NCBI GenBank assembly: GCA_025738555.1
Contig: JAOVFP010000006.1
Span: 2,480,001 to 2,544,000 of the forward strand
DNA length: 64,000 nt
Reading direction: 5' to 3'
Source of the DNA: Cyathus striatus
Taxonomy: Eukaryota; Basidiomycota; Agaricomycetes; Agaricales; Nidulariaceae
Below are positions 1-10,834 of this stretch, in pieces. How positions within the stretch are numbered: the first letter of the stretch is position 1; the number at the start of each line of letters is the position of its first letter. The position numbers and the translations under genes are program-made. The notes under the pieces were generated by a model. It ran no database searches and was not told where the DNA came from. It saw nothing but the letters and a program-made list of their open reading frames with translations.

Positions 1-36
1 AGGTTGAGTAATGACTTGGCAAAAAGTGTAACACAC

Positions 37-3000
37 CTACATATCTAGTGAGTGATTGATCGTCAGTGCGACACTCGCGAATGCATAGCTGTTAACTTGA
101 TCTTCGTATTCCTTTGAAGGTAGCGACAGTTTTTCAAGTTTGTCAAAACATTCTTGGATAATAGAACTGTCACACTGTTCACTAGTGGAGTCAGGATAGT
201 CATCCCCCGACTCCGAGAACACACTGCTGGTGTCATCGGAAGGAAACCATGAGTGTATTGAAGGGAGGTTAGTACTTTCCACTTCAGTAAATCCAAGTAG
301 CTCCCAAAGATTAACCGCTTCTAGATATGCTTTTTCAGCTGCAGCTTCAATTTCGTCATCTGTTGGGAATGTTGAGAGGGCATTTAAATCGATTCCACGT
401 GTGTCATGATAGGTATGTGTGTATCCGGCTGCGCGTTCACGTCCATCTGACACATCATTAAAAAGTGAAGCCTCCCGCATCCGAATGAAAAGTTTTGGTG
501 TCATGTAGTAAAAATCAAGCATTGTGAAATCAGGTAAGATTTGCCTGCACATTCCGAAGATATGTTCATTAACTTCAGTAGAGAAAAGCCACGGAAGCAA
601 TGGATATGTCTCTGGAAGCTCACGGTATGTTATGACAAGCTTAATAAAACCGTCAGCCAAAGACTCGGTAATTTTTAGTGCTTGAACAGAGATGAGCTGC
701 TTGTCTTTGAGTGAATCTGATGTTTTTATCGCTCTTTTCCATAGTTTAATGAATGATAAAACACAAAAGACCATAACTAGACGGTCAGCGTGTTTAAGAT
801 GGCGATTTTGGTATGCATCTACTAGTTCTCCAAATATAAAAAGGTAGATGATAGGTCCAAGTAGATCGGGTTTGTATTTGACAAACCATGCAAGGGCAGC
901 TGAAGAAAAAAATCATATTGCTGCACTGTCATCTTGCCGATCGATTTTATTGATGTCACGAAGGAATAATGGTCCATCACTGTGTGTTCCAAGTGATCGG
1001 AACTGCTCGTACAGGACTGGATAATTTCCTAGAACTAGCATTTGCGCTCCAGAGAATGCATTATTTCTGTAAGTTTTGGCTGCATGCTGTGAGTCTTGAA
1101 TCATTACGACAGCCTGTTCTTTTTCACCAAAAAGTGGAATGTTGAATATGATATCAGGCTGCCCATGTTTCAGATTTTTTATAGTAATTGTTTTCTGCTT
1201 CGGCACATTGGATTCAAGAAGATGTTGTACTAATCTCTCGACTGCAGATCCATCAGTTGCATATGCAACAATCTGCAAGCCGCGATCAATAAATCCAAGC
1301 AAAAGTTCATGTGAGTATGTTTCAAGCTCCTTTGCATCGCAGGATGATGATATTGCTATAGCCGCTGCTACAATAGCAGGGATACCAGGCATTGGCACTT
1401 GTATACACCAAAGATGCAACTGGATAGAATGACACCGTAAATAGACAGTAAATGTAGGAGATTAAAGTTACCTTTGTCGCTTTTTCAACATTCCCATTCT
1501 TTACGACTTCAGCAAATGCATCGGGATCGGACAAAAGTAGTGGCTCTCCAACATTTCCCATAACATAAAATTTTTCAGCTTTTGTATCATAATATGGGCG
1601 CAGAGCTGCAAACAACTGAGTATCATCACACGCTAAGCAAAGAGGGCCAGCGTATTTCAGTGTTCGCAGATGCTGTATTACAAACTCAAATGTTTCATTC
1701 TTGATGCCAATTGGAAATCGAGGTTGGCGTGCTCTATTAATCCTAAGACAACTTTTAGTAGTTTGTGAGGTACATATAACAGATAACATACTGGAGACTT
1801 CGGGGAGTTGGAAGCGCCAGGACTTTTCTAACCGTCTGATATGCTCTCGGGCTTATTGTATTCATGATAAGACTGAATTCTTTCACGTCCGGTGCATAGT
1901 CAAAGCCTTGTAAACCTTTCCCTTTATTTTGAAGGTCTTTACGTTTCACCATTGCATCAACAAGACTAGTAAAGAGTTTTTCATCCTTATAGTCACCATT
2001 GATTACGCCTTCAGCATAGAGAAGGCATGGGGATTTCGGATTCTACGTTTGGTTCATTAGTTATCGGACTTCAATGGTCAATTATAATCTGAATAAGTCA
2101 CCTTTCTGTACGCATCAATAAGAGGCTTCAAGCCAAGGATTGAACCATACTTATCCAATGCTTTTTCATTAACCCAGATGTTTGGAGTAAATTTAACATT
2201 TTCTGGCACTGGTGCTTTCTTACTTAGTGCATTCTGGAACTGGCGAAATTTCAGCAGTGATTGGCACTCAGAACATGGGATTGGTGAGCTGTTCATTCCA
2301 GTAAGCCGTGCTTTTCCAGTGCAGTCGGTTGCACGTACAATTCCAAGATCGTCTTCATTTCTCCATTTGTATGAGAGCCTTTGCACTGCACGTACACGAT
2401 CTTTCATATCCTGTTCAAGGCCCTTGAAATCAGTCGTATTATAGAGTGATTGCACAACTGATTCAAGTGTAGCTCCTCCTCCACCTGGAGATGGTGTGCG
2501 TGCCAAATATGCTAATATCCGTTTATCATCTTTTGCAGATAAACCAGGGCAGGGGTATGCTTGCTGCATAGCTGGTTCCTTTTTTTTATCTATAGCAGCT
2601 GGTTCCTTTTTAAACGTAGAGTCAAGGGTTTTCATACCTGCCCCTTTACCCAATGCTTTGCATAGCCCAATGTGTCGCTCAAAGTTGTCAATATGGTATG
2701 GCTCTTTCATCTTGAAGTTACGACCACACTTAGAGTGACGAACAAGCCTCGGGTCTTGAATCAGAAATTCAGCATCTTTATCAATATCAAGAATCTTCAA
2801 CTCAAACCATGCCCATTTATCTGGGCAATGGATGAAGGTACCATTATCGACAGATTCATTCAGTTTTCGAGTAGCAATGGCAGAACGACTAGTGCCCAAA
2901 ATTTTTGACCGCTTTATGTCAGTTTGTTCCTCTATTTGACCATTGGAATCTTGAATATCAACAGTACGTTTTTGTTTTCCTTTCCCTATGGCCACACTCT

Positions 3001-4478
3001 TAGTGGCAGTGTTGAAGAACGGATGTACTTCTTTGTTTTTTGATACCTTGGGCTCTGTTTTCATCGGCAAACTTTTGAATTCTTTGTCCATATCAACATC
3101 TGATTCGATGCTGGTGCAATCATTGATGTCATGAAATGGCAATGTCAAGCTAGACTCTAACACTGGAACATATTTGTTCTGACATTGACCTCATAAGCAT
3201 ACTAGTGTATAATCAACTCCAAGTAGTGTACTCACATTCACAGATTCATAGACCTCGGTAGATCCCAATCGCTTAAACCAAGAGGCACGGCTGTGTATTG
3301 CATGAGAGGAATTCCAAAGTGGCTCTTCCAAGATTTCGAAAGCTATCATGTTTACAGCAGCAAATGCACAGGATATATCGTCTTTCTGAAACCCCCTATC
3401 AAGGATGCATCCTAAATCGGTGAATGAGTGCTTAAAACGGTTGGATAACCACCACATCAGTGGCGTGACTATTTCATCTGGATTTATATGTGAATCTCCT
3501 TCACAGACAAGAGAGTCACCTAGGACATGTACTTAAGTTGTTAATATCATTAATAATTCATGGATACTCACCATAGGCAATAGTTCTTTCACAGAAATCA
3601 ATTTTGTAGGCTTGATAGTGCTTTTGCATTCGAAGGTTTACAGGGAAAAACAAAATCTTCTTTGATGATATCAGCATCTGTTCCAAATCACTGAGGTACT
3701 GTATATATCTCTCAGGTTTCCTCCAAGATTGTATAACCATTTCCATGAAACAGAGTGTCTCAACTTGATACTTCTTTGTAATATGTGGAGATGAAGATGT
3801 GCGCATCCGAATATCCAAAACCATTGCATCGATAACACTGCCATATATCATTTCATTAGCAAGAATAGGTGCCAGCTCTAAAGTTCTTCCAATTCCGCCA
3901 ATACGCTCAGTGTATGCATTCCAGCCCAGATTATCAAAGAGAGCGAGGCATTCCTGCAGCACTTGCTGCCATGCAGATTGATCCTGCCTATCAGCAAGCC
4001 ATTTCTTGCTTCGTGTCCAGGTTTCTTTTGCATCGAGCACAGCATGCATCTCCTCCCAAAAATTAATAACCCATAATGGCTGGGGATGGGATTTGTAGTG
4101 TGGATCGATGAATGAGATGTATCCATCAAGCATGGCTTGCTTGGAAGCATTACGTGCTGCTGTGACGAAATTTTGGCTTGGTATGTTTCGTTGTAGTAAA
4201 GACATAAAGTCTTCTACTGGTTTCTCTTTTGAGAACCATTGCTGAGCGATTCTATCCACCAGGGAAACCACTCTTGTAGGGATTGGCAATGCAAGAAATG
4301 CAGTTATAGATATTTTGGGATCTGGAAGTAGAAATTGGCGATAAGTTTCTGGAATTGTGTGGATTTTGTCATAGTATATCGTGAGTTCTCCAGGTGTGTT
4401 GTCTGGATAGACCTTTTTACATCCAATCCATTTCTCTTTGTCAAAGGTATCAGTTGTGAGATCAATAGTATTGAGCAT
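37..4478 (-). CDS. Ulp1-like peptidase / zinc finger / transposase-type element gene, multi-exon, cut by left edge
   Basis: I read one minus-strand gene with exons about 4478-3572, 3519-3231, 3180-2095, 2060-1785, 1745-1470, 1415-800 and 775-40. The first two exons form an Ulp1 (C48)-like fold: a His-containing strand (HYQAYKIDF), then YGDS, a WWL segment, and QKDDISC with the expected Gln and Cys of the active site. The third exon has a Cys/His cluster (HSKCG...H...RHIGLC), possibly a zinc finger. The rest resembles the transposase-like half of a multi-copy basidiomycete family: CDDTQLF, TDGSAVE, QDSQHAAKTYRNN, TEVNEHIFG. Acidic residues in these could form a DDE-type triad (inference). One in-frame TGA at 913-915 falls where I expect Arg, between DDSAAI and FFSSAALAW. 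The reading continues through a donor near position 41 beyond the window. Probably a slightly decayed mobile-element gene; exon limits are approximate. Confidence 0.62.
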
Positions 4479-4671
4479 TATAATGAAGACTGAGAGTATG
4501 TTCAGAGGGTTAAAGCAGAAATCCAGCTACATATTACAGTATCGAATACCCTATACAAAAAATCCTCTGTACTGACATCACAAATCTAATATCGCTCATG
4601 ATGCACCCCTTTGAAATAAACAGGGTAATCCGTGCTCAATTTGTAGTCTCTAAGCAACAAGCGGTGCTCTG

Positions 4672-4850
4672 AGCGGCGGCGCCTTCGGCGCCAGATCACC
4701 CAACTGTACGCGGACAGGGAATGATACCTCCCTCTGCATGCCATCCCATACGCGGATTTTCCACCCTACCTACTGGCCAAAAATCAAGCAAATATACGCG
4801 GATTGTCCTCCGACATAGGTCCAAAAGTCCCAAAATATACGCGGACTTGC
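4672..4850. repeat. GC palindrome plus four ACGCGGA repeats upstream of the element gene
   Basis: A palindrome GGCGCCTTCGGCGCC (about 4678-4692) is followed by four direct copies of TACGCGGA near 4698, 4750, 4796 and 4840. They lie 200-370 bp upstream of the minus-strand element gene. Such clustered short repeats are typical of subterminal transposase-binding regions or promoters; which one applies here is inference. No terminal inverted repeat could be confirmed because the other end lies outside the window. Confidence 0.5.
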
Positions 4851-4859
4851 ATCATACCT

Positions 4860-5978
4860 CTATGGGCGCTTTCGGGGGTCCTAGTTCAACGTTCATGTCT
4901 AGTTGCCGGAATGTTCAAAACATAAAACACAAGAGTTGAAACAACCGAAACGGACCCTCGGTCGGAACATTAGGTAATGACATGCATCTCCGAGCACATG
5001 GCACATGATATCCCGGCTGGACCTTCTCGGAGGCTTTGACCAACTGATATCAACAACATCAACATGTTGATGTCAGGCGGTGTTGCGTTTTGGTGGGATG
5101 GAAGGCATGAGGGGGTGGGAAATGGGGGGCAATGAGGTTGAAGAGGATCCGCGTAGTGAAAAAGTTGCATACGACTCTTTCTTTCGTTCTGTCATCTCAC
5201 CTTGCTATCGACTACGTCGAAGTTGACGTAGTGTTTACCTCATTTTTTATCTGCTTACTTGTCGTGAGGGTGTAATCGAGTAGGAGATATGTCTGCCGTT
5301 AGCGCCGGTGAGTTATGTTATGCTATCAGTACACGTTTTTTCTGGATTTGCTCCCTGGACCAAGTTGTCTATCGCAATCCATCTATCTTTAAATGTTCCC
5401 ATCTTTGTGGTGTGCGGTCCGGTGCAAGGGTGCAAGTCAGGGAGGATGGGCGGGGACGTTGAGGTTGACTTTGCGCGGTGGTTGGTTGCCGTGCGGGAGT
5501 GGTCGTGGGGGGATGACGATGATCGTACTCTCGGCAGTGGAAGAAACCAGCTCAGCGCTATGACCTGTCGATCTCGCCACTTTTCTTTCTTTTCTTTCTT
5601 TCTTTTCTTCTGCATTGAACCCTTTCATTCATTCATTTTATTCTATTCTTACACGACCCCTGGTGGCTGCGCAGCCCCTCGCCTCGTGCGACACACTCTC
5701 TTGTCTCGTTTCTTTCCTTTCTCTCTTACCATCCATCCATCCCCTGTCGAGCCAAAGTCAAAGCTTCCTAGCTTAGTGGAAGAAGTGAAATCCGTGCTAA
5801 GTGGAGGGAAAACCAATTTGGATATTGGAATTGATTTCCCGATAGTCCACGCACCCGGTTTCACTTTTGCAATCAATTTGACTTGTGTCATACCACCTCA
5901 TCTATATCCAATTCCACTCTCATTCTCACCTTATCTTGCGAGCTCCGACTCCTCTCCTCTTTTCTTTTCCTTTCTACA
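4860..5978. other. Intergenic; divergent upstream regions
   Basis: No gene supported. It separates the minus-strand element gene from the plus-strand membrane protein gene. The part from 5570 to 5978 is rich in pyrimidine runs (TTTCTTTCTTTTC and similar), as is common in fungal promoters and 5' leaders, and leads directly to the start codon at 5979. Confidence 0.4.
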
Positions 5979-8900
5979 ATGTCGTCGCCGGTAGGCTCCG
6001 CCGCGTCGGGGCAGGCCTCAGCTGCCACCACGCCGCCTGCAGAGTCCTCTCTTGCTGCATCGTCAAGTACGCCTCCTTCTCCTGCTTCTTCACTACCTTC
6101 TTCTATATCTTCTTCTTCGCCTTTGTCTGTAGTTGATTCATCGTCGACTTCGGCTTCACGTTCGTTTTGGTGTTGCGTTTTTACGAGTATGCTAACCTAT
6201 CGTGTTCTTGTGTAGCTACATCCGCCTCCGCTACTACGGATACTACCACCTCCACCACACCTACGCAGGATACGACCACCCCCACTCTACCCGATACATC
6301 CACTACTCCAATCAATTCGAATACCAACACCAACACCGATACGAGCCCCAATACTAATACCAACACCAACACTAATACCGATGCCAGCACTGCCCTGCCT
6401 GGTGGTGCAACCTCTGGGACGAGCGCAGGTGGATCGAACTCAACGACCCTCCCTGCTGCGAGTAGTACCAGTGCTGCAAGTCAGAGCGTGAGTAGCATCT
6501 CGAGCGCAGCTCAAGTGAGCAGTGTCCTCACGCAGAGTTCGACGAGTGTATGGAGTTCAGCCAGCGTGTGAGTGTCTCTCATTCTTGTCTCTTTTGTTTT
6601 CGTTGTTCTTTTTCCTTGTCTCTTTCATTTTTTCCATTACTACACTACTCTCCTAGCCTTACCTACCCCCGAATCCTCCCGTCCTACCTCTCCCCCCTCT
6701 CCCCTTCGTTTCATCCTTACCCACACTTCTCCCGCCTCCCTCGCGGCCCGCCTCGTTTCATCGTTCAACCTACGCACACCCTATGCTTCTGGCTTCCGAT
6801 TCGAACTCGGACCAGGAAAAGACTCGGATGAGGCGAGACCCAAGGGGGGATAACGCGGGGATGGTTGACCCGGTCCGTCGGAAGTTGTGCTTTTTGGCGT
6901 TGTTTCTATTTCTGCGGTGTTGAGGTGGCATCGATGCGATGTGATGTGCTAGAACCTCTGCCTTGCCTACCTGTGGCGGGTGGCGATTTCATTCTATGCG
7001 ATGGCACTATCGTACCTCGAGGGGGCGTCTTTCCTGCTTCTCTTCTCAACGTTCGTAGAAGTACGAACGTGCCTTTGTTCTCGAGGTCATCCGGGCCTGG
7101 GATCATACCCTGCTGTTCAAGTTATTCCGGGTCTCTATTCTTGTTCATATTGAACGTTCTCATCGATGGGTAGACTCTATTCATCGATGCTAGAGCCTTT
7201 CTATCCTACATGCGCTCTAGGCCACCCCACACACTGCTTTTCTTCGCACTTCGCACTTAGCGCATTGGCATTGCGCTTGAGGCCTCAGGCCTCATTTGTT
7301 ACATCACATTTCACGACTCCACGAACGGGAGCACGGCACGGTCATTTTTCCCCGATTTATTTATATCGCTGTGCTTTTATTTTCCGTGACGTGATGCCTT
7401 TTTGGTGTGTGTTTTGGGTGCCGGTTGTGCCGTTGTTTTGGTGCGGCTGGAATGTTGGTGGTAGTGGCTGGTGGCTGGTGGCTGGCTAGCGGTCGATGTC
7501 GATGAGACATATGTTGGCAGACGTGAAAGTGGACGCGGATGTTGATTTGGGTGATGTGCGGCCGGGCATGCTCGGGTTCACGTCTACTTTACCCTGTCTG
7601 TCTGTCAGTGATGATGGGCGGTAGAATAATGCTAGAACCCCCCCAGATACCCTTAGCTTGTGGAGCATGGAGCTGGCTAGCTCAATCTCAGTCTCTAGCT
7701 CTAGCTGAGACTTTGGGTTAGTGTGATTGAGGCGGGGTGATGGGTTCTAGTGCGCCGCTGTGTGGAATAGAGCGGGCTGGCAAGTGTGATGATCATTTGG
7801 TTTGATGCGGTGCTACTGGAGGACAGCTAGTGGGTGAAGGGGTGGATGGCGTGCGGTGATGGTGGCTTGTTCGTGCGTATAGGTCGGGGTTGGATGCCCG
7901 TCGCGCTACTTCAGACAGGCAGATGATCCTCCCGCCTGCCTGCCCTGCCCTGCCCGCTGGATATTGTTTCGTCTTATCGAGCCCTATCTATCCATCTATT
8001 CAAATTCCCTTTTTGTTCACAATTTCAAACTTCCCTTTCCTCTTCACTTTCTCACACCTTCACAACCCTACGCCGAGACTAATTCTTGTTTGCTTGCAGA
8101 ACAACAGACAGCGCGGGACACACGAGCACTGTTATTGTTCAGTTTACTACTATTTTTTCCCCTGGGACTACTATTTCTGTAGGTGATGCGAATGCGTCGC
8201 CTAAGAAGGATAGTAATACTGGTGCTATTGTTGGTGGGGTTGTTGGTGGTACGTTTTTTTGGTTTCTTTCAGTTATGCATCATGGTTCCTATTCTCTATC
8301 ATCCTTCCATTTTCATCGCCCCCTTCTATATCTCCCTCTCACGCCCCCTTCCATTACTCTACCTTTTGCCTTATACTTTCTTATCTTATCAATTACTATA
8401 TGCTAACGCACCCAAACAGGCGTAGGAGGCCTCACTCTACTCTTCCTTATCCTCTTCTTCTTCCTCCGCTGGCGCAAACGCCGGGCAGAGGCAACAGAGT
8501 TTGACGGGAACTTCGATCCGGACCGCGTCGTCCGCGGTTCCGGCACACTCCCACAAATGCATATTGACGTAGACGACGAAGATGATGGAATGGGTGGACG
8601 CATTTTGGGGCCTGGTGTTGTTACGCCTTTCATGTACCAGCCTGGGCCTCATAGTGCGCAATCGCCGCCACCAGGACAACAAGAGATGCGGGATGTTGGT
8701 CCTGGGTTGGGTGTTGGTGCCGCTGCTGCTGCAGGGTACTACGGTGGATCCGAAAGGGGAGGGAGGTATCATGGTCATGGAACCGGAGCTGCCTCTCCTC
8801 CTCCTACTTCCCCGCTTTCCCACTCTGGATACTCAAGTGAAGGACCCTATCCACCAACTACAACCACCACCTCTTCATCGTACTACCCCACTGGCCCATA

Positions 8901-9315
8901 CACCGCACCGATACGGCATCCCAGCCCAGGTCCCTCACTCGCTGCGCATAGCAGCTCCGGACAGTCGCAGAGTCAAAGTCAGAGTCTGCAAGGTGGACGG
9001 AGCGCGAAGGAGCAAGAGGCATTTGGGAGGAAGTATGTTGTTAATCAGGAGGATGCTGTTGATTCTGCTGGTGCGGGTGTTGCTGGGGCTGCGATGGGTC
9101 AGGAAGCGCATCAAGCGTATCTTGCCCGTGGGCCTGGTCGTGCTGAGCCGCAGAGGCCGTTTTTGAGTATACCTGAGGCGGAGAGGAGGGAGAGTGGTGT
9201 GATTGTACATCAGGATGGTGGGCGTGTTGCGCGTGGGGAAGAAGAGGGAGGTGCTGAGGGTCCTTCGGAGATTCCGCCTACTTATGATAGTTTACCCATG
9301 GAGGATCGACGATAG
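5979..9315 (+). CDS. Ser/Thr-rich single-pass membrane protein, 4 exons, 494 aa
   Basis: Exons 5979-6066, 6216-6567, 8100-8248 and 8420-9315 join in frame (1485 nt). Every junction is GT-AG and the split codons fit; the first intron has CTAAC before its acceptor. The N-terminal ~200 residues are almost only Ser, Thr, Ala and Asn, including a NTNTNT run, as in O-glycosylated fungal surface proteins. A Gly-rich AIVGGVVGG leads into a membrane segment (VGGLTLLFLILFFFL) and a basic stop-transfer RWRKRR. The cytoplasmic half has FDGNFDPDRV and Pro/Gln/Ser-rich stretches. It ends with PPTYDSLPMEDRR, so a PPxY motif (possible WW-domain contact) sits near the C terminus. No cleavable signal peptide is visible, so the membrane segment may act as the signal anchor. 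Role at cell surface or wall sensing is inference. Confidence 0.78.
6568..8099 (+). other. Unusually long (1532 nt) intron of the membrane protein gene
   Basis: The donor GTGAGT at 6568 and acceptor TTGCTTGCAG ending at 8099 restore a Val codon and keep the downstream Ser/Thr-rich frame. Other introns in the window are 48-172 nt apart from one enlarged by a transposon. No convincing coding exon was seen inside, though a skipped exon cannot be excluded. Confidence 0.5.
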
Positions 9316-10189
9316 GTACGTCGTGTTGTGAGTTTTTGGGTGGGAGTAGTTGCTGATTCTGTGTATTCTATAGATTGTGTTGGCTGTTTTTGGAACTTTA
9401 TGGAACTACCCAACCTCATTTTATGTACCTTACGCACCTTCTCTCTCTCCGTACCTCACTGAATTTTGGATCTATCACTCCATTAATTTCACTCGCTCTT
9501 TTACGACCCTCCTGCACATGCACATTAAGCTCTGCATCAAGGACTAAATATCCTAAAGCTCCTTTAGGGACTTAACTTATCCGGACTCGAACTTGATTCC
9601 GTTGCATGTTACTTACACCTCTCCCCCCGTTATGCGGTACTACTGAGTAGAGTATATAGTGTGTCTTGTGTTTTAAAATGATTTTTCTCTGTAGTTTACT
9701 TAGTATTATATAAATTAAATGTTTAGTATCTGGGGAGAGTGAGGATGTGACAAGGACCGTTTGATGCAAGCAGGGAAATGCATACCCTTTGCACTTGCCT
9801 CAAATACTCTTGGGTTTGAAAGTGATACTTACATTCCCTCTACTCAATTCTAGAAACAAGACGATATTGCGGGTTTCATAAGTACAGAACACTGTTTAAA
9901 CGTTTACTTATGACTTTCTAGCCTATTGTATAATCTTATCTCTGCGTCGTGACATAACGTGACAAAAACTAGATTTTTGGACTGGCCCTCACTTTGCGCT
10001 TCGTATCATTTCATCCAGTCAGTATATTTTGATATAATTTGATAGACATATTTCAGATGTATCCCTATCTAGTGTAGCATTTGAAGTGGATACAGGTAAA
10101 AATGAGGAAATCTGAATGGATTTTAAAAAGTGATCAATATGGTTTGCGGCCGTACCGGACGCGAAGGGGCTTGGTCATGTCAATTACAA
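9316..10189. other. Intergenic, nothing recognised
   Basis: 3' flank of the membrane protein gene followed by AT-rich sequence. No coding region, RNA gene or repeat could be supported here. Confidence 0.4.
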
Positions 10190-10244
10190 GGCGCTATAGT
10201 CAAGTGGTTACGGCGACAGATTAGGAATCTGTTCTTTGAACACC
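10190..10244 (+). tRNA. tRNA-like 5' half, probably a fragment
   Basis: GGCGCTATAGTCAAGTGG contains a good A-box. It is followed by a perfect 5-bp anticodon stem (ACAGA/TCTGT) with loop TTAGGAA, nominal anticodon AGG with T at position 33. No matching 3' acceptor strand follows, and the next hairpin (CACCCC...GGGGTG) lacks the TTC loop. A GTTCAAATCC B-box-like string lies on the other strand near 10311-10320. Best read as a tRNA fragment or pseudo-tRNA rather than a working gene. Confidence 0.3.
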
Positions 10245-10455
10245 CCCAGTGCTAGGGGTGGTATTGCTCACAACGCTCAAAATAGCAATCGCTCGTCCCT
10301 CGCTCGAGCGCACAGGATTTGAACGTGCCCAACAGGTCGAGGGTGCAGGTTCAGGTTCTGCTGACGTCAGTCTATACATCATTTTATCCGTCTTAGTGGC
10401 CATAGATGGCTGGTGACGGACGTTTGTATTATTACCGCATTTTAGTAATGTATTG

Positions 10456-10600
10456 CTCACACTTACGATACGCATTTTCCCTATAACTACATTACCCAGA
10501 ACTATACCATACTATACGGTAGACACTCCACTGTCGCGACATATGGGTCACCATCACCGACAATAAAAAAATAGGATTCAAAAAAAAAAAAAAAAAAAAA
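10456..10600 (+). mobile_element. Retroposed 145-bp insert with poly(A) tail and 11-bp target duplication
   Basis: The 11-mer GTAATGTATTG occurs at 10445-10455 and again at 10601-10611. Between them is a 145-bp segment ending in a run of 21 A (10580-10600), with AATAAA at 10562-10567. Perfect flanking repeat, polyadenylation signal and pure A tail are the marks of LINE-type retroposition of a polyadenylated transcript. The source transcript was not identified in this window. Confidence 0.72.
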
Positions 10601-10611
10601 GTAATGTATTG

Positions 10612-10834
10612 TATACTATATACCAATTGTTAGTGCTGCTTCGAAATGGGCTGGGTTAACACTAAGTTATGCTAGTGAAGTATTATCTAAACCATTCTAA
10701 TTATTGACAACGGGGTGGTTGACAGGGTATTGTACTATGATTAAAGTCGGGCATCAAACAAATTATCCAAATCCTTTGGATGATAATGAACGGGGGCGGA
10801 CTATAACAATGGTGAGAAAATATTTTGAGTTAGT
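10612..10834. other. Spacer, nothing recognised
   Basis: Short AT-rich spacer between the retroposed insert and the 3' end of the first DUF6534-type gene. Confidence 0.3.

Noticed and set aside
10190..10340. Complete tRNA gene from the plus-strand A-box and nearby B-box
   Set aside because: The only good B-box is on the opposite strand and no acceptor-stem partner follows, so only a fragment is supported.
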